64,000 nucleotides of DNA from Streptomyces sp. 840.1 (GTDB lineage Bacteria; Actinomycetota; Actinomycetes; Streptomycetales; Streptomycetaceae), in the NCBI RefSeq assembly GCF_003751445.1, contig NZ_RJUU01000001.1, forward strand, positions 3,415,001 to 3,479,000. The letters are read 5' to 3'. Under the pieces are notes generated by a model, which made no database searches, was not told the origin of the DNA, and saw only the letters and a program-made list of their open reading frames with translations. Positions within the stretch are counted from its first letter, which is position 1. Each line of letters begins with the position of its first letter. A program made the translations under genes and the position numbers. This document shows positions 16,812 to 24,706 of this stretch, one piece after another.

Positions 16812-19193
16812 GTGGCCGCGCAGGATGCCGCTGTCGATTCGTTGCGGGACCGGGAAATCGGTGTCGAGCAGGAACATCTCGACCGTGTGTACCACCGCCT
16901 TGAGGAGAAGATCCACGAGGCGGAATTTCTCATGAGTGATGCCGTCAAACGCGGCCAGGTCGGGACACCGGGGGCACTCGCCGAACGCGACGCCCAGGTG
17001 TTCCGGGCCGGAATCCACCTCAACCGGCTGAACAGCGAGTTCGAGGACTTCCTCTTCGGAAGGATCGACCTGCTGCTCGGCAAGGACGGTGAGCGCGGCC
17101 CCGACGGCGCGTTCACCTCCGTGGAGCCGGCCGACGACGCAGTACGGGAGGACAGCACCGCCGATATCGCGGAGACGCTGCACATCGGCCGGATCGGGGT
17201 CCTCGACTCCGACTACGCGCCACTGGTCATCGACTGGCGGGCGCCGGCCGCCGCACCCTTCTACCGGTCCACGCCGAAGGAACCGGGCCGGGTGGTACGC
17301 CGCCGGGTCATCCGCTCCAAGGGCCGCCGGGTCCTGGGCGTCGAGGACGACCTGATGCGCCCCGAGCTGACCGGGCACCTGGGCGGCGAGAAGCTCGCCG
17401 TCGTCGGGGACGGGGCGCTGATGGCCGCGCTCGGGCAGGCCCGCAGCCACACCATGCGGGACATCGTCTCCTCCATCCAGGCCGAGCAGGACCTGGTGAT
17501 CCGAGCGCCCGCCGCCTCCGTCACCGAGGTCTCCGGCGGCCCCGGCACGGGCAAGACCGCGGTCGCCCTGCACCGCGCCGCCTACCTGCTCTACCAGGAC
17601 CGGCGGCGGTACGCGGGCGGCATCCTCGTCGTCTCCCCGACGCCGCTGCTGGTCGCCTACACCGAAGGGGTGCTGCCCTCGCTCGGCGAGGAGGGCCAGG
17701 TCGCGATCCGCGCGGTCGGCTCGCTGTCCGACGAGGCGGCGGGCATCGAGGGCGCCACCACCTACGACGAACCGGCCGTCGCCCGGATCAAGGGCTCCTC
17801 CCGGATCCTGCACGTGCTGCGCAAGGCGGCCCGCGGGGCGCTGGAGCAGCCGGTGGTCCGGCCGCCCGCCGAGGACGCGGGCCAGCTGGCGTTCGGGGAC
17901 GCGGAGGAGGCCCCGCAGGAGGCCGCCACGCCCACCCGGCTGCGGGTGGTCGCCTTCGGCGCCCGGGTCGAGCTGAACGAGGACGAGCTCCGGCGCATCC
18001 GGAACAACGTCCTCAGCGGAACCGCACCGGTCAACCTGCTGCGCCCGCGCGCCCGCAAACTGCTGCTGGACGCGCTGTGGAGCAGGTCGTCCGGCCGGGG
18101 CCGCTACACCGATCAGGAGCTGGCCGCCGAGCTGCGCTCGTCGTTCGACGAGGACGTCTCCACCGAGACGCCGTTCATCGAGTTCCTGAACGCCTGGTGG
18201 CCCGAGCTCACCCCGCGCGGGGTGCTCGCCGCGATGGCCGACGAGAAGCGGCTCGCCCGCTGGGCTCGCCGGACCCTCAATCAGGGTGAGGTGCGCCGGC
18301 TCGCGCGCTCCCTGAAGCGCCTCGACAGCGCGGGGAGCGGGCCGCTGTCCGTCCACGACGTGGCGATGCTGGACGAGTTGCAGCATCTGATCGGCACCCC
18401 GAACCGGCCCAAGCGCAAACGGGAGTTCGACCCGCTGGACCAGCTCACCGGTCTGGAGGAGCTGATGCCGCACCGGGAGGAGACCCAGTGGGAGCGGGCC
18501 GAGCGGCTGGCGGCGGAGCGCACGGAGTACGCGCACGTCATCGTCGACGAGGCGCAGGACCTCACGCCCATGCAGTGGCGGATGGTCGGCCGCCGGGGCC
18601 GGCACGCCACCTGGACGATCGTCGGGGACCCCGCGCAGTCCTCCTGGTCCGACCCGGACGAGGCGGCCGCCGCGCGTGACGAGGCGCTCGGCAGCCGGCC
18701 GCGCCGCCGCTTCACCCTGACCGTCAACTACCGCAACCCGGCGGAGATCGCCGAACTCGCCGCCAAGGTCCTCGCGCTCGCGATGCCCGGCATGGAGTCA
18801 CCGGCCGCCGTCCGCTCCACGGGCGTCCGGCCGCGCTTCGAGACCGTACGGGACGGCGATCTGGCCGAAACCGTGCGCGAGGAGGCGCGGCGGCTGCTGG
18901 GTGAGGTGGACGGCACCGTCGGCGTCGTCGTCGCGATGAACCGGCGTGCGCAGGCCCGCAAGTGGCTCGCGGAGCTCGGTGAGCGGGTGGTCGCGCTCGG
19001 CAGCCTGGAGGCCAAGGGGCTGGAGTACGACGCCACGGTGGTCGTCTCGCCCGCGGAGATCGCGGACGAGTCCCCGGCGGGGCTGCGGGTGCTGTACGTC
19101 GCGTTGACGCGGGCGACGCAGCAGCTCACGGTCGTCTCGGGGGAGCGGGACCTGCCCGACGAGGACGGGGTGCCGGACCTGCTGAGGGACTGA
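16812..19193 (+). CDS. helD: HelD-like RNA polymerase recycling ATPase (UvrD/PcrA-like)
   Basis: A 793-residue superfamily 1 ATPase. The N-terminal about 70 residues are charged and helical (LEEKIHEAEFLMSDAVKR), like the coiled-coil arm that HelD inserts into RNA polymerase. Walker A GGPGTGKTAVALHRAAYLLY is near residue 242, Walker B VIVDEAQDLTPMQW near 576, and motif VI YVALTRATQQL near 764. Actinobacterial HelD removes RNA polymerase from DNA; some Streptomyces paralogues (HelR) protect against rifamycins. I see no rifamycin-associated palindrome upstream, so the housekeeping form is more likely. Starts with GTG after AGAAGGGGG. Confidence 0.88.
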   Translation: MAAQDAAVDSLRDREIGVEQEHLDRVYHRLEEKIHEAEFLMSDAVKRGQVGTPGALAERDAQVFRAGIHLNRLNSEFEDFLFGRIDLLLGKDGERGPDGAFTSVEPADDAVREDSTADIAETLHIGRIGVLDSDYAPLVIDWRAPAAAPFYRSTPKEPGRVVRRRVIRSKGRRVLGVEDDLMRPELTGHLGGEKLAVVGDGALMAALGQARSHTMRDIVSSIQAEQDLVIRAPAASVTEVSGGPGTGKTAVALHRAAYLLYQDRRRYAGGILVVSPTPLLVAYTEGVLPSLGEEGQVAIRAVGSLSDEAAGIEGATTYDEPAVARIKGSSRILHVLRKAARGALEQPVVRPPAEDAGQLAFGDAEEAPQEAATPTRLRVVAFGARVELNEDELRRIRNNVLSGTAPVNLLRPRARKLLLDALWSRSSGRGRYTDQELAAELRSSFDEDVSTETPFIEFLNAWWPELTPRGVLAAMADEKRLARWARRTLNQGEVRRLARSLKRLDSAGSGPLSVHDVAMLDELQHLIGTPNRPKRKREFDPLDQLTGLEELMPHREETQWERAERLAAERTEYAHVIVDEAQDLTPMQWRMVGRRGRHATWTIVGDPAQSSWSDPDEAAAARDEALGSRPRRRFTLTVNYRNPAEIAELAAKVLALAMPGMESPAAVRSTGVRPRFETVRDGDLAETVREEARRLLGEVDGTVGVVVAMNRRAQARKWLAELGERVVALGSLEAKGLEYDATVVVSPAEIADESPAGLRVLYVALTRATQQLTVVSGERDLPDEDGVPDLLRD

Positions 19194-19675
19194 CGCACCG
19201 CCGCCGCGGCTGCGGGCCGGGAGCCTTTTCCGGGTCAACCCGCACTGCGGGAATCACTTCTCCGGGGTGTTTGTTAGCCTGGAGTCGGCATCGGCTCGAT
19301 CCAAGCCCCCGGGCCCAACCTTAGTCGCTTCGAGCGACCACTTGCCGCGAGGCGAGCATGGCGGGCCGGTGCCGCTCAACCGAAGAAGACAGACCCGCGT
19401 CACCCCCCGGTGGCGCGGGTCTGTTTCTGTTTACGGGGCCACGGGGTCTCTTCACGGGGCCGGTGCTCCGGGAGGCGGCCGCCGCCGGCGGTGAGCCGTG
19501 AGGGGTTCCGCTGGAGCCCTCATATCTCGTATGGTGGAAACTACTTTCCGAAGTGCGGCAGTCATTACCGGCTACCCACCGGTAGGTGCGAATATCTGAA
19601 GGCGTGTGCGGGACTGTTCCTGTTGACGGACCCGGCCGCGTAGCAATGAAGCTAAGGAAAGCGAAGGACTCGGCC
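19194..19675. other. 482-base intergenic region between helD and the malic enzyme gene
   Basis: The left half carries the structured RNA candidate described separately. The right half (19433-19675) contains a TATGGT hexamer near 19528-19533 that may be the malic enzyme -10 element, and a small hairpin CTACC/GGTAG around 19572-19585 in its leader. No protein gene is supported. Confidence 0.5.
19286..19432 (+). ncRNA. Candidate small structured RNA with its own terminator
   Basis: About 145 nt between helD and the malic enzyme gene. TAGCCT at 19275-19280 is a plausible -10 element, placing the 5' end near 19286. Two compact hairpins are visible: GTCGCT/AGCGAC (19324-19338) with a 3-base loop, and CTTGCC-GCGA-GGCGAG (19341-19356) with a GNRA tetraloop. 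It ends in a 16-bp stem (19389-19404 with 19409-19424, one G-T pair, loop CCCC) followed by TTTCTGTTT. There is no good -35 and no coding frame. A trans-acting small RNA or a leader attenuator of the malic enzyme gene are the alternatives; Streptomyces small RNAs have been reported near helD, but I cannot verify identity. Confidence 0.6.
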
Positions 19676-21109
19676 ATGGCAACGGCGCCCAGCGTCTCGT
19701 ACTCGATGACGGTCAGGCTGGAGGTGCCCGCGAGCGGCACAGCGGTCTCCCAGCTCACCACGGCCGTGGAGTCCTCCGGTGGCTCGGTCACCGGCCTCGA
19801 CGTGACCGCTTCCGGCCACGACAAGCTCCGGATCGACGTCACGATCGCGGCCTCCTCCACCTCGCACGCCGACGAGATCGTCGAAGGCCTGCGCGACATC
19901 GACGGCGTCGTCCTCGGCAAGGTGTCCGACCGTACGTTCCTGATGCACCTCGGCGGCAAGATCGAGATGGCGTCCAAGCACCCCATCCGCAACCGTGACG
20001 ACCTCTCGATGATCTACACCCCCGGTGTGGCCCGGGTCTGCATGGCGATCGCGGAGAACCCCGAGGACGCCCGCCGGCTCACCATCAAGCGCAACTCCGT
20101 CGCAGTCGTGACGGACGGCTCCGCGGTGCTCGGCCTCGGCAACATCGGCCCGATGGCCGCGCTCCCGGTGATGGAGGGCAAGGCGGCCCTCTTCAAGCGG
20201 TTCGCCGGCATCGACGCCTGGCCGATCTGCCTGGACACTCAGGACACCGACGCGATCGTCGAGATCGTCAAGGCGATCGCCCCCGGCTTCGCGGGCATCA
20301 ACCTGGAGGACATCTCCGCACCGCGCTGCTTCGAGATCGAGGCCCGGCTGCGCGAGGCCCTGGACATCCCGGTCTTCCACGACGACCAGCACGGCACCGC
20401 CATCGTCGTGCTCGCCTCGCTGACCAACGCGCTGCGCGTGGTGGGCAAGGCCATCGGGGACGTACGGGTCGTCATGTCCGGCGCCGGGGCGGCCGGTACG
20501 GCCATCCTGAAGCTCCTGCTCGCCGCGGGCGTCAAGCACGCGGTCGTCGCCGACATCCACGGAGTGGTGCACGCCGGCCGTGAGGACCTCGTCTCCGCCG
20601 ACGCCGACTCGCCGCTGCGCTGGATCGCGGACAACACCAACCCGGAGTCCGTCACCGGCACCCTCAAGGAGGCCGTCGTCGGCGCCGACGTCTTCATCGG
20701 CGTCTCGGCCCCGAACGTCCTGGACGGGACCGACGTGGCGGCCATGGCGGACGGCGCGATCGTGTTCGCGCTCGCGAACCCGGACCCCGAGGTCGACCCC
20801 TCGGTCGCCCGCGAGACGGCGGCCGTCGTGGCCACCGGCCGCTCCGACTTCCCCAACCAGATCAACAACGTCCTGGTCTTCCCCGGCGTCTTCCGCGGAC
20901 TGCTGGACGCCCAGTCCCGCACCGTCAACACGGAGATGATGCTCGCCGCCGCGCGCGCCCTCGCCGATGTCGTCGCCGAGGACGAGGTGAACGCGAACTA
21001 CATCATCCCGTCGGTCTTCAACGACAAGGTCGCCGGAGCGGTCGCCGGAGCCGTCCGGGACGCCGCCAAGGCGGCCGGCGCGGCTGTGACGGGTCCCACG
21101 TCCGCCTGA
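19676..21109 (+). CDS. NAD-dependent malic enzyme with ACT domain
   Basis: A 477-residue enzyme that oxidatively decarboxylates malate to pyruvate. Residues 1 to about 80 form an ACT-type regulatory domain ([20 protein letters not shown]). The malic core follows: [12 protein letters not shown] near 120, the NAD-binding [18 protein letters not shown], the metal ligands in [14 protein letters not shown] and FHDDQHGTA, and a second Rossmann [14 protein letters not shown] short, ADP-ribosylating or phosphotransacetylase domain is absent, so this is the compact bacterial form. ATG 19676 has AAGGA about 11 bases upstream; an in-frame ATG at 19646 is less likely. Confidence 0.93.
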   Translation: MATAPSVSYSMTVRLEVPASGTAVSQLTTAVESSGGSVTGLDVTASGHDKLRIDVTIAASSTSHADEIVEGLRDIDGVVLGKVSDRTFLMHLGGKIEMASKHPIRNRDDLSMIYTPGVARVCMAIAENPEDARRLTIKRNSVAVVTDGSAVLGLGNIGPMAALPVMEGKAALFKRFAGIDAWPICLDTQDTDAIVEIVKAIAPGFAGINLEDISAPRCFEIEARLREALDIPVFHDDQHGTAIVVLASLTNALRVVGKAIGDVRVVMSGAGAAGTAILKLLLAAGVKHAVVADIHGVVHAGREDLVSADADSPLRWIADNTNPESVTGTLKEAVVGADVFIGVSAPNVLDGTDVAAMADGAIVFALANPDPEVDPSVARETAAVVATGRSDFPNQINNVLVFPGVFRGLLDAQSRTVNTEMMLAAARALADVVAEDEVNANYIIPSVFNDKVAGAVAGAVRDAAKAAGAAVTGPTSA

Positions 21110-21450
21110 TGTCCGGCGCGTCGCGGGTCGCGGCGCCCCAAACGCCCCTTTAGGGTGGGCGGGCGACGCGTCCCGCAGAGTCCCGCACCCGCTGCGGACC
21201 GCTTTCGGGGAGTCGACGGAACGTCACCACGACGAGGCAGTGGCGCTTTTCGTGTGACTCCGGAGGGTGCCGGATTGGCTTTCCCGCCGCAGGTGGGGGC
21301 AGGATGCTTTCCCAAGGACTTGGTCCGGGGGGAGACCCCACGGGGCGCGAGGGTTCTCACACGGACCCGAGTCGGGGACTGTCCGAGTGCCCTGGCAGCA
21401 TCGGCTTCGATCTCACGCCTCACAGGCAAGAAGAACACGGGAGTAACAAC
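21110..21450. other. Intergenic region upstream of HU
   Basis: 341 bases without a gene. It probably carries a long HU leader: TTGGCT near 21274-21279 with a weak -10 about 18 bases on is the best promoter guess. The ribosome binding site GGGAG precedes the HU start by nine bases. I see no terminator with a T-run for the malic enzyme gene. Confidence 0.35.
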
Positions 21451-21732
21451 ATGAACCGCAGTGAGCTGGTGGCCGCCCTGGCCGACCGCGCCGAGGTGAC
21501 TCGCAAGGACGCCGACGCAGTGCTGGCCGCGCTCGCCGAGACCGTCGGTGAGATCGTCGCCAAGGGCGACGAGAAGGTCACCATCCCCGGTTTCCTGACC
21601 TTCGAGCGCACCCACCGTGCCGCTCGCACCGCTCGTAACCCGCAGACCGGCGACCCGATCAACATCCCGGCCGGCTACAGCGTGAAGGTCTCCGCGGGCT
21701 CGAAGCTCAAGGAAGCCGCCAAGGGCAAGTAA
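21451..21732 (+). CDS. hup: DNA-binding protein HU (short form)
   Basis: A 93-residue nucleoid protein that binds and bends DNA as a dimer. The full family pattern is present: N-terminal MNRSELVAALADRAEVTRKD, the beta-arm segment FERTHRAARTARNPQTGDPI and the C-terminal SAGSKLKEAAKGK. It lacks the long lysine-rich tail of the second Streptomyces HU (HupS), so it is the HupA-type vegetative protein. It stands alone, with a terminator just after it. Confidence 0.97.
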   Translation: MNRSELVAALADRAEVTRKDADAVLAALAETVGEIVAKGDEKVTIPGFLTFERTHRAARTARNPQTGDPINIPAGYSVKVSAGSKLKEAAKGK

Positions 21733-21750
21733 CACCCCTTTGCACGACGC

Positions 21751-21783
21751 AGGGCGGTCACCCCGACCAAGGGTGGCCGCCCT
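21751..21783 (+). terminator. Terminator of HU
   Basis: A 13-bp stem with one G-T pair (arms 21751-21763 and 21771-21783) and a 7-base loop starts 18 bases past the HU stop. Confidence 0.8.
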
Positions 21784-21893
21784 TCGGCGTACGCGCCGCA
21801 GAAGGGCCGTTCTGTGCCTTCTGGGGCACACGGGCCGATTCCGTCCGGGTCCACAGGCGTCCGTGCGCGCCGTCCGGCCGCCGCCCGAACGCA

Positions 21894-21939
21894 CCGGGGC
21901 CGGTTCCCGGAGGCCTTCGCCCCCGGGAACCGGCCCCGG
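21894..21939. terminator. Perfect 17-bp hairpin between convergent HU and murA
   Basis: Arms 21894-21910 and 21923-21939 are exact reverse complements with a 12-base loop. It lies 20 bases beyond the murA stop and would end minus-strand transcription, and can also block read-through from HU. Confidence 0.75.
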
Positions 21940-21958
21940 CCGTGCCCTGCCGCGCCGC

Positions 21959-23299
21959 TCAGACGAGTGAACCGCCCGGCAGCTCGACCTTCGCGCCGAG
22001 CTTCTCCAGCTTGTCCATGAAGTTCTCGTAGCCGCGGTTGATCAGGTCGATCCCGTGCACCCGGGACGTCCCCTGCGCCGCCAGGGCGGCGATCAGGTAC
22101 GAGAAACCGCCGCGCAGGTCCGGGATGACCAGATCCGCGCCCTGGAGCTTCGTCGGGCCGGAGACGACCGCGGAGTGCAGGAAGTTGCGCTGGCCGAAGC
22201 GGCAGTCGGAGCCGCCCAGGCACTCGCGGTAGAGCTGGATGTGCGCGCCCATCTGGTTCAGCGCGGAGGTGAAGCCGAGCCGCGACTCGTACACCGTCTC
22301 GTGGACGATCGACAGGCCGGCGGCCTGCGTCAGCGCCACGACCAGCGGCTGCTGCCAGTCGGTCTGGAAACCGGGGTGCACGTCCGTCTCCAGCGCGATG
22401 GCGTTCAGCGCGCCGCCCGGATGCCAGAACCGGATGCCCTCGTCGTCGATCTCGAAGGCCCCGCCGACCCGGCGGAAGGTGTTCAGGAACGTCATCATCG
22501 AGCGCTGCTGCGCCCCGTGGACGTAGATGTTGCCCTCGGTCGCCAGCGCCGCGGACGCCCAGGAGGCGGCCTCCAGGCGGTCCGGGATGGCCCGGTGGGT
22601 GTAGCCCTCCAGGCGGTCCACACCCGTGATCCGGATGGTCCGGTCGGTGTCCATGGAGATGATCGCGCCCATCTTCTGCAGTACGCAGATGAGGTCCTCG
22701 ATCTCCGGTTCCACGGCCGCGTTGGACAGCTCGGTGACGCCCTCGGCCAGCACGGCCGTCAGCAGCACCTGCTCGGTGGAGCCCACCGACGGGTACGGCA
22801 GCCGGATCTTGGTGCCGCGCAGCCGCTGCGGGGCCTCCAGGTACTGCCCGTCGGCGCGCTTCTCGATCGTGGCGCCGAACTGGCGCAGCACGTCGAAGTG
22901 GAAGTCGATGGGCCGGCCGCCGATGTCGCAGCCGCCGAGCCCGGGAATGAACGCGTGGCCCAGCCGGTGCAGCAGCGGGCCGCAGAAGAGGATCGGGATG
23001 CGCGACGAGCCCGCGTGGGCGTCGATGTCGGCGACGTTCGCGCTCTCGACGTGGGTGGGGTCAAGGATGAGCTCGCCCGGTTCGTCACCCGGACGGACGG
23101 TCACGCCGTGCAGCTGGAGGAGTCCGCGCACCACCCGCACGTCGCGGATGTCGGGGACGTTGCGCAGTCGGCTGGGCCCGCTGCCGAGCAGCGCGGCGAC
23201 CATTGCCTTCGGCACCAGGTTCTTGGCGCCTCGGACGCGGATCTCGCCCTCCAGCGGGGTTCCGCCGTGGACAAGCAGGACATCGTCTGTGCCGGTCAT
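21959..23299 (-). CDS. murA: UDP-N-acetylglucosamine 1-carboxyvinyltransferase MurA
   Basis: First committed step of peptidoglycan synthesis: transfers enolpyruvate from PEP to UDP-GlcNAc in the cytoplasm. The 446-residue protein begins LLVHGGTPLEGEIRVRGAKN with the conserved Lys-Asn pair. The active-site loop GLGGCDIGGRPIDFH contains Cys124, the residue alkylated by fosfomycin; mycobacteria carry Asp here and are resistant, so this MurA should be sensitive. The C-terminus DLRGGFSYLIAALAAQGTS is also typical. ATG 23299 is chosen because the conserved N-terminus begins there. It is monocistronic on the minus strand. Confidence 0.96.
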   Translation of the reverse strand: MTGTDDVLLVHGGTPLEGEIRVRGAKNLVPKAMVAALLGSGPSRLRNVPDIRDVRVVRGLLQLHGVTVRPGDEPGELILDPTHVESANVADIDAHAGSSRIPILFCGPLLHRLGHAFIPGLGGCDIGGRPIDFHFDVLRQFGATIEKRADGQYLEAPQRLRGTKIRLPYPSVGSTEQVLLTAVLAEGVTELSNAAVEPEIEDLICVLQKMGAIISMDTDRTIRITGVDRLEGYTHRAIPDRLEAASWASAALATEGNIYVHGAQQRSMMTFLNTFRRVGGAFEIDDEGIRFWHPGGALNAIALETDVHPGFQTDWQQPLVVALTQAAGLSIVHETVYESRLGFTSALNQMGAHIQLYRECLGGSDCRFGQRNFLHSAVVSGPTKLQGADLVIPDLRGGFSYLIAALAAQGTSRVHGIDLINRGYENFMDKLEKLGAKVELPGGSLV

Positions 23300-23573
23300 G
23301 AATCTCGCGTTCCGGAGTGGTCGGGCAGGGGGCCAATCGAAAGGGTAATGGCCGCGCACCCCCCTTCCGTAAGAAGGCGGGGGGTGCGCGAACGTCATGG
23401 ATCCGCCACAACACGCTCCGCTTCCTGGATCTTGCGGAGGGTCACCGTCCGGATGGGTGCCCGGCCGTGCGCTCCCCGTGCCCCCGTGCGCCCTGAGCTG
23501 CGCTCGGGCAGCCGGGGCGGCGGCCGGGCCACTTGGCCCCCGCGAAAGGCGAAGATGCGGGATCATTTCTGGC

Positions 23574-24134
23574 ATGACCGAGGTGTCCTCGCTCACAGGG
23601 CGGCTGCTCGTGGCCGCACCCGCCCTGGCGGACCCGAATTTCGACCGCGCGGTGGTGCTGCTCCTCGACCACGACGAGGAGGGCTCCCTCGGTGTTGTCC
23701 TCAACCGCCCGACCCCGGTCGGCGTCGCCGACATCCTCACCTCCTGGGCCGGTCTGGCCGGTGAACCCGGCGTCGTCTTCCAGGGCGGCCCGGTCTCCCT
23801 GGACTCCGCGCTGGGCGTCGCGGTGATCCCCGGCGAGGAGGGCCCGCTCGGCTGGCGCCGGGTGTACGGGGCGATCGGCCTGGTGGACCTGGAGGCGCCG
23901 CCCGAACTGCTGGCCCCGGCCCTGGGCTCGCTGCGGATCTTCGCCGGATACGCCGGCTGGGGACCCGGACAGCTGGAGGCGGAACTCTCCGAGGGCGCCT
24001 GGTACGTCGTCGAGTCGGAGCCCGGGGATGTCTCGTCCCCGCGCCCGGAGAGCCTCTGGAGGGCCGTCCTGCGCCGTCAGCGCAGCGAACTGGCCATGGT
24101 CGCCACGTACCCGGACGACCCTTCGCTGAACTGA
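23574..24134 (+). CDS. YqgE/AlgH family protein (DUF179)
   Basis: A 186-residue single-domain cytoplasmic protein with the family pattern: LTGRLLVAAPALADPNFDRAV at the start, GVVLNRPT near 41-48, FQGGPVSLDSALG and GYAGWGPGQLEAELSEGAWYV. The biochemical function is not established (AlgH was first linked to alginate regulation). Divergent from murA over a 274-base gap that holds no other gene. Upstream ATG/GTG codons exist, but the family N-terminus begins at ATG 23574. Confidence 0.92.
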   Translation: MTEVSSLTGRLLVAAPALADPNFDRAVVLLLDHDEEGSLGVVLNRPTPVGVADILTSWAGLAGEPGVVFQGGPVSLDSALGVAVIPGEEGPLGWRRVYGAIGLVDLEAPPELLAPALGSLRIFAGYAGWGPGQLEAELSEGAWYVVESEPGDVSSPRPESLWRAVLRRQRSELAMVATYPDDPSLN

Positions 24135-24164
24135 TCCCCCGGGCTTTCAGTAGGCTTGGCGGTT

Positions 24165-24464
24165 ATGAGCACTCTTGAGCCCGATCGCGGGGCAGGTACG
24201 GGAACCCTCGTGGAGCCGACGCCACAGGTGTCGAACGGCGACGGCGACCACGAGCGCTACGCCCATTACGTCCAGAAGGACAAGATCATGGCGAGTGCCC
24301 TGGAGGGCACCCCCGTGGTGGCGCTGTGCGGCAAGGTCTGGGTACCGGGGCGCGACCCCAAGAAGTACCCGGTGTGCCCCATGTGCAAGGAGATCTACGA
24401 ATCCATGGGCGCCGGCGGCGACAAGGACAAGGACAAGGGCAAGGGCGGCAAGGACAAGAAGTAG
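24165..24464 (+). CDS. DUF3039 small zinc-site protein
   Basis: A 99-residue actinobacterial protein. The core HYVQKDKIMASALEGTPVVALCGKVWVP...CPMCKEIY supplies His and three Cys, a likely zinc site; the C-terminus is a Lys/Asp/Gly tail (KDKDKGKGGKDKK). No function is known for the family. ATG 24165 lies 30 bases after the YqgE stop, so the two are probably co-transcribed. A strong hairpin follows. Confidence 0.85.
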   Translation: MSTLEPDRGAGTGTLVEPTPQVSNGDGDHERYAHYVQKDKIMASALEGTPVVALCGKVWVPGRDPKKYPVCPMCKEIYESMGAGGDKDKDKGKGGKDKK

Positions 24465-24493
24465 TCCGTACCAGCAGAACCGACCTGCCCGGA

Positions 24494-24533
24494 AGAACCC
24501 CCGGGGCACGCTGCCGCGTGCCCCGGGGGTTCT
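24494..24533 (+). terminator. Terminator after DUF3039
   Basis: A perfect 17-bp stem (24494-24510 with 24517-24533) and 6-base loop, 29 bases after the stop codon. Confidence 0.85.
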
Positions 24534-24596
24534 CTGCCGTCCGGGCGCGCCCGCGGTGGCCGGACGCGTTGCACGGGCTGCTTCCCCGGGTCACAG

Positions 24597-24612
24597 AGTG
24601 GTTGAGACCACT
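24597..24612. promoter_or_regulatory. DasR-responsive element (dre), site 1
   Basis: AGTGGTTGAGACCACT matches the DasR consensus A(C/G)TGGTCTAGACCA(G/C)T at 14 of 16 bases. DasR is the GntR-type regulator that responds to glucosamine-6-phosphate and controls chitin and GlcNAc uptake genes in Streptomyces. The site is 95 bases before the binding-protein start. Confidence 0.75.
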
Positions 24613-24621
24613 TGTCGGCGA

Positions 24622-24637
24622 CTTCGTCTAGACCTAC
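24622..24637. promoter_or_regulatory. DasR-responsive element (dre), weaker site 2
   Basis: The core GTCTAGACC (24626-24634) is the exact centre of the dre consensus, though the outer bases diverge (10 of 16 overall). Its centre is 25 bases from that of site 1. Confidence 0.5.
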
Positions 24638-24667
24638 CCTCCTGCAAGTTGTGCAGAACGAAACGCG

Positions 24668-24686
24668 CGTTGCGCATGCTGCAACG
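24668..24686. promoter_or_regulatory. Palindrome overlapping the leader of the sugar ABC operon
   Basis: CGTTGC and GCAACG arms (24668-24673 and 24681-24686) flank a near-palindromic centre GCATGCT. It sits 20 bases before the start codon, downstream of the dre sites. It could be an operator for a second, LacI- or ROK-type regulator, or a small leader hairpin. Confidence 0.4.
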
Positions 24687-24706
24687 CTTACCGGTAGGGG
24701 TCCCGG

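Noticed and set aside
15891..18605. Long minus-strand frame opposite the CGNR and HelD genes
   Set aside because: Antisense shadow; the plus-strand proteins have complete catalytic motifs and ribosome binding sites.
24465..24706. Riboswitch before the sugar importer operon
   Set aside because: The leader contains protein-operator-type palindromes but no multi-stem aptamer pattern that I recognise.
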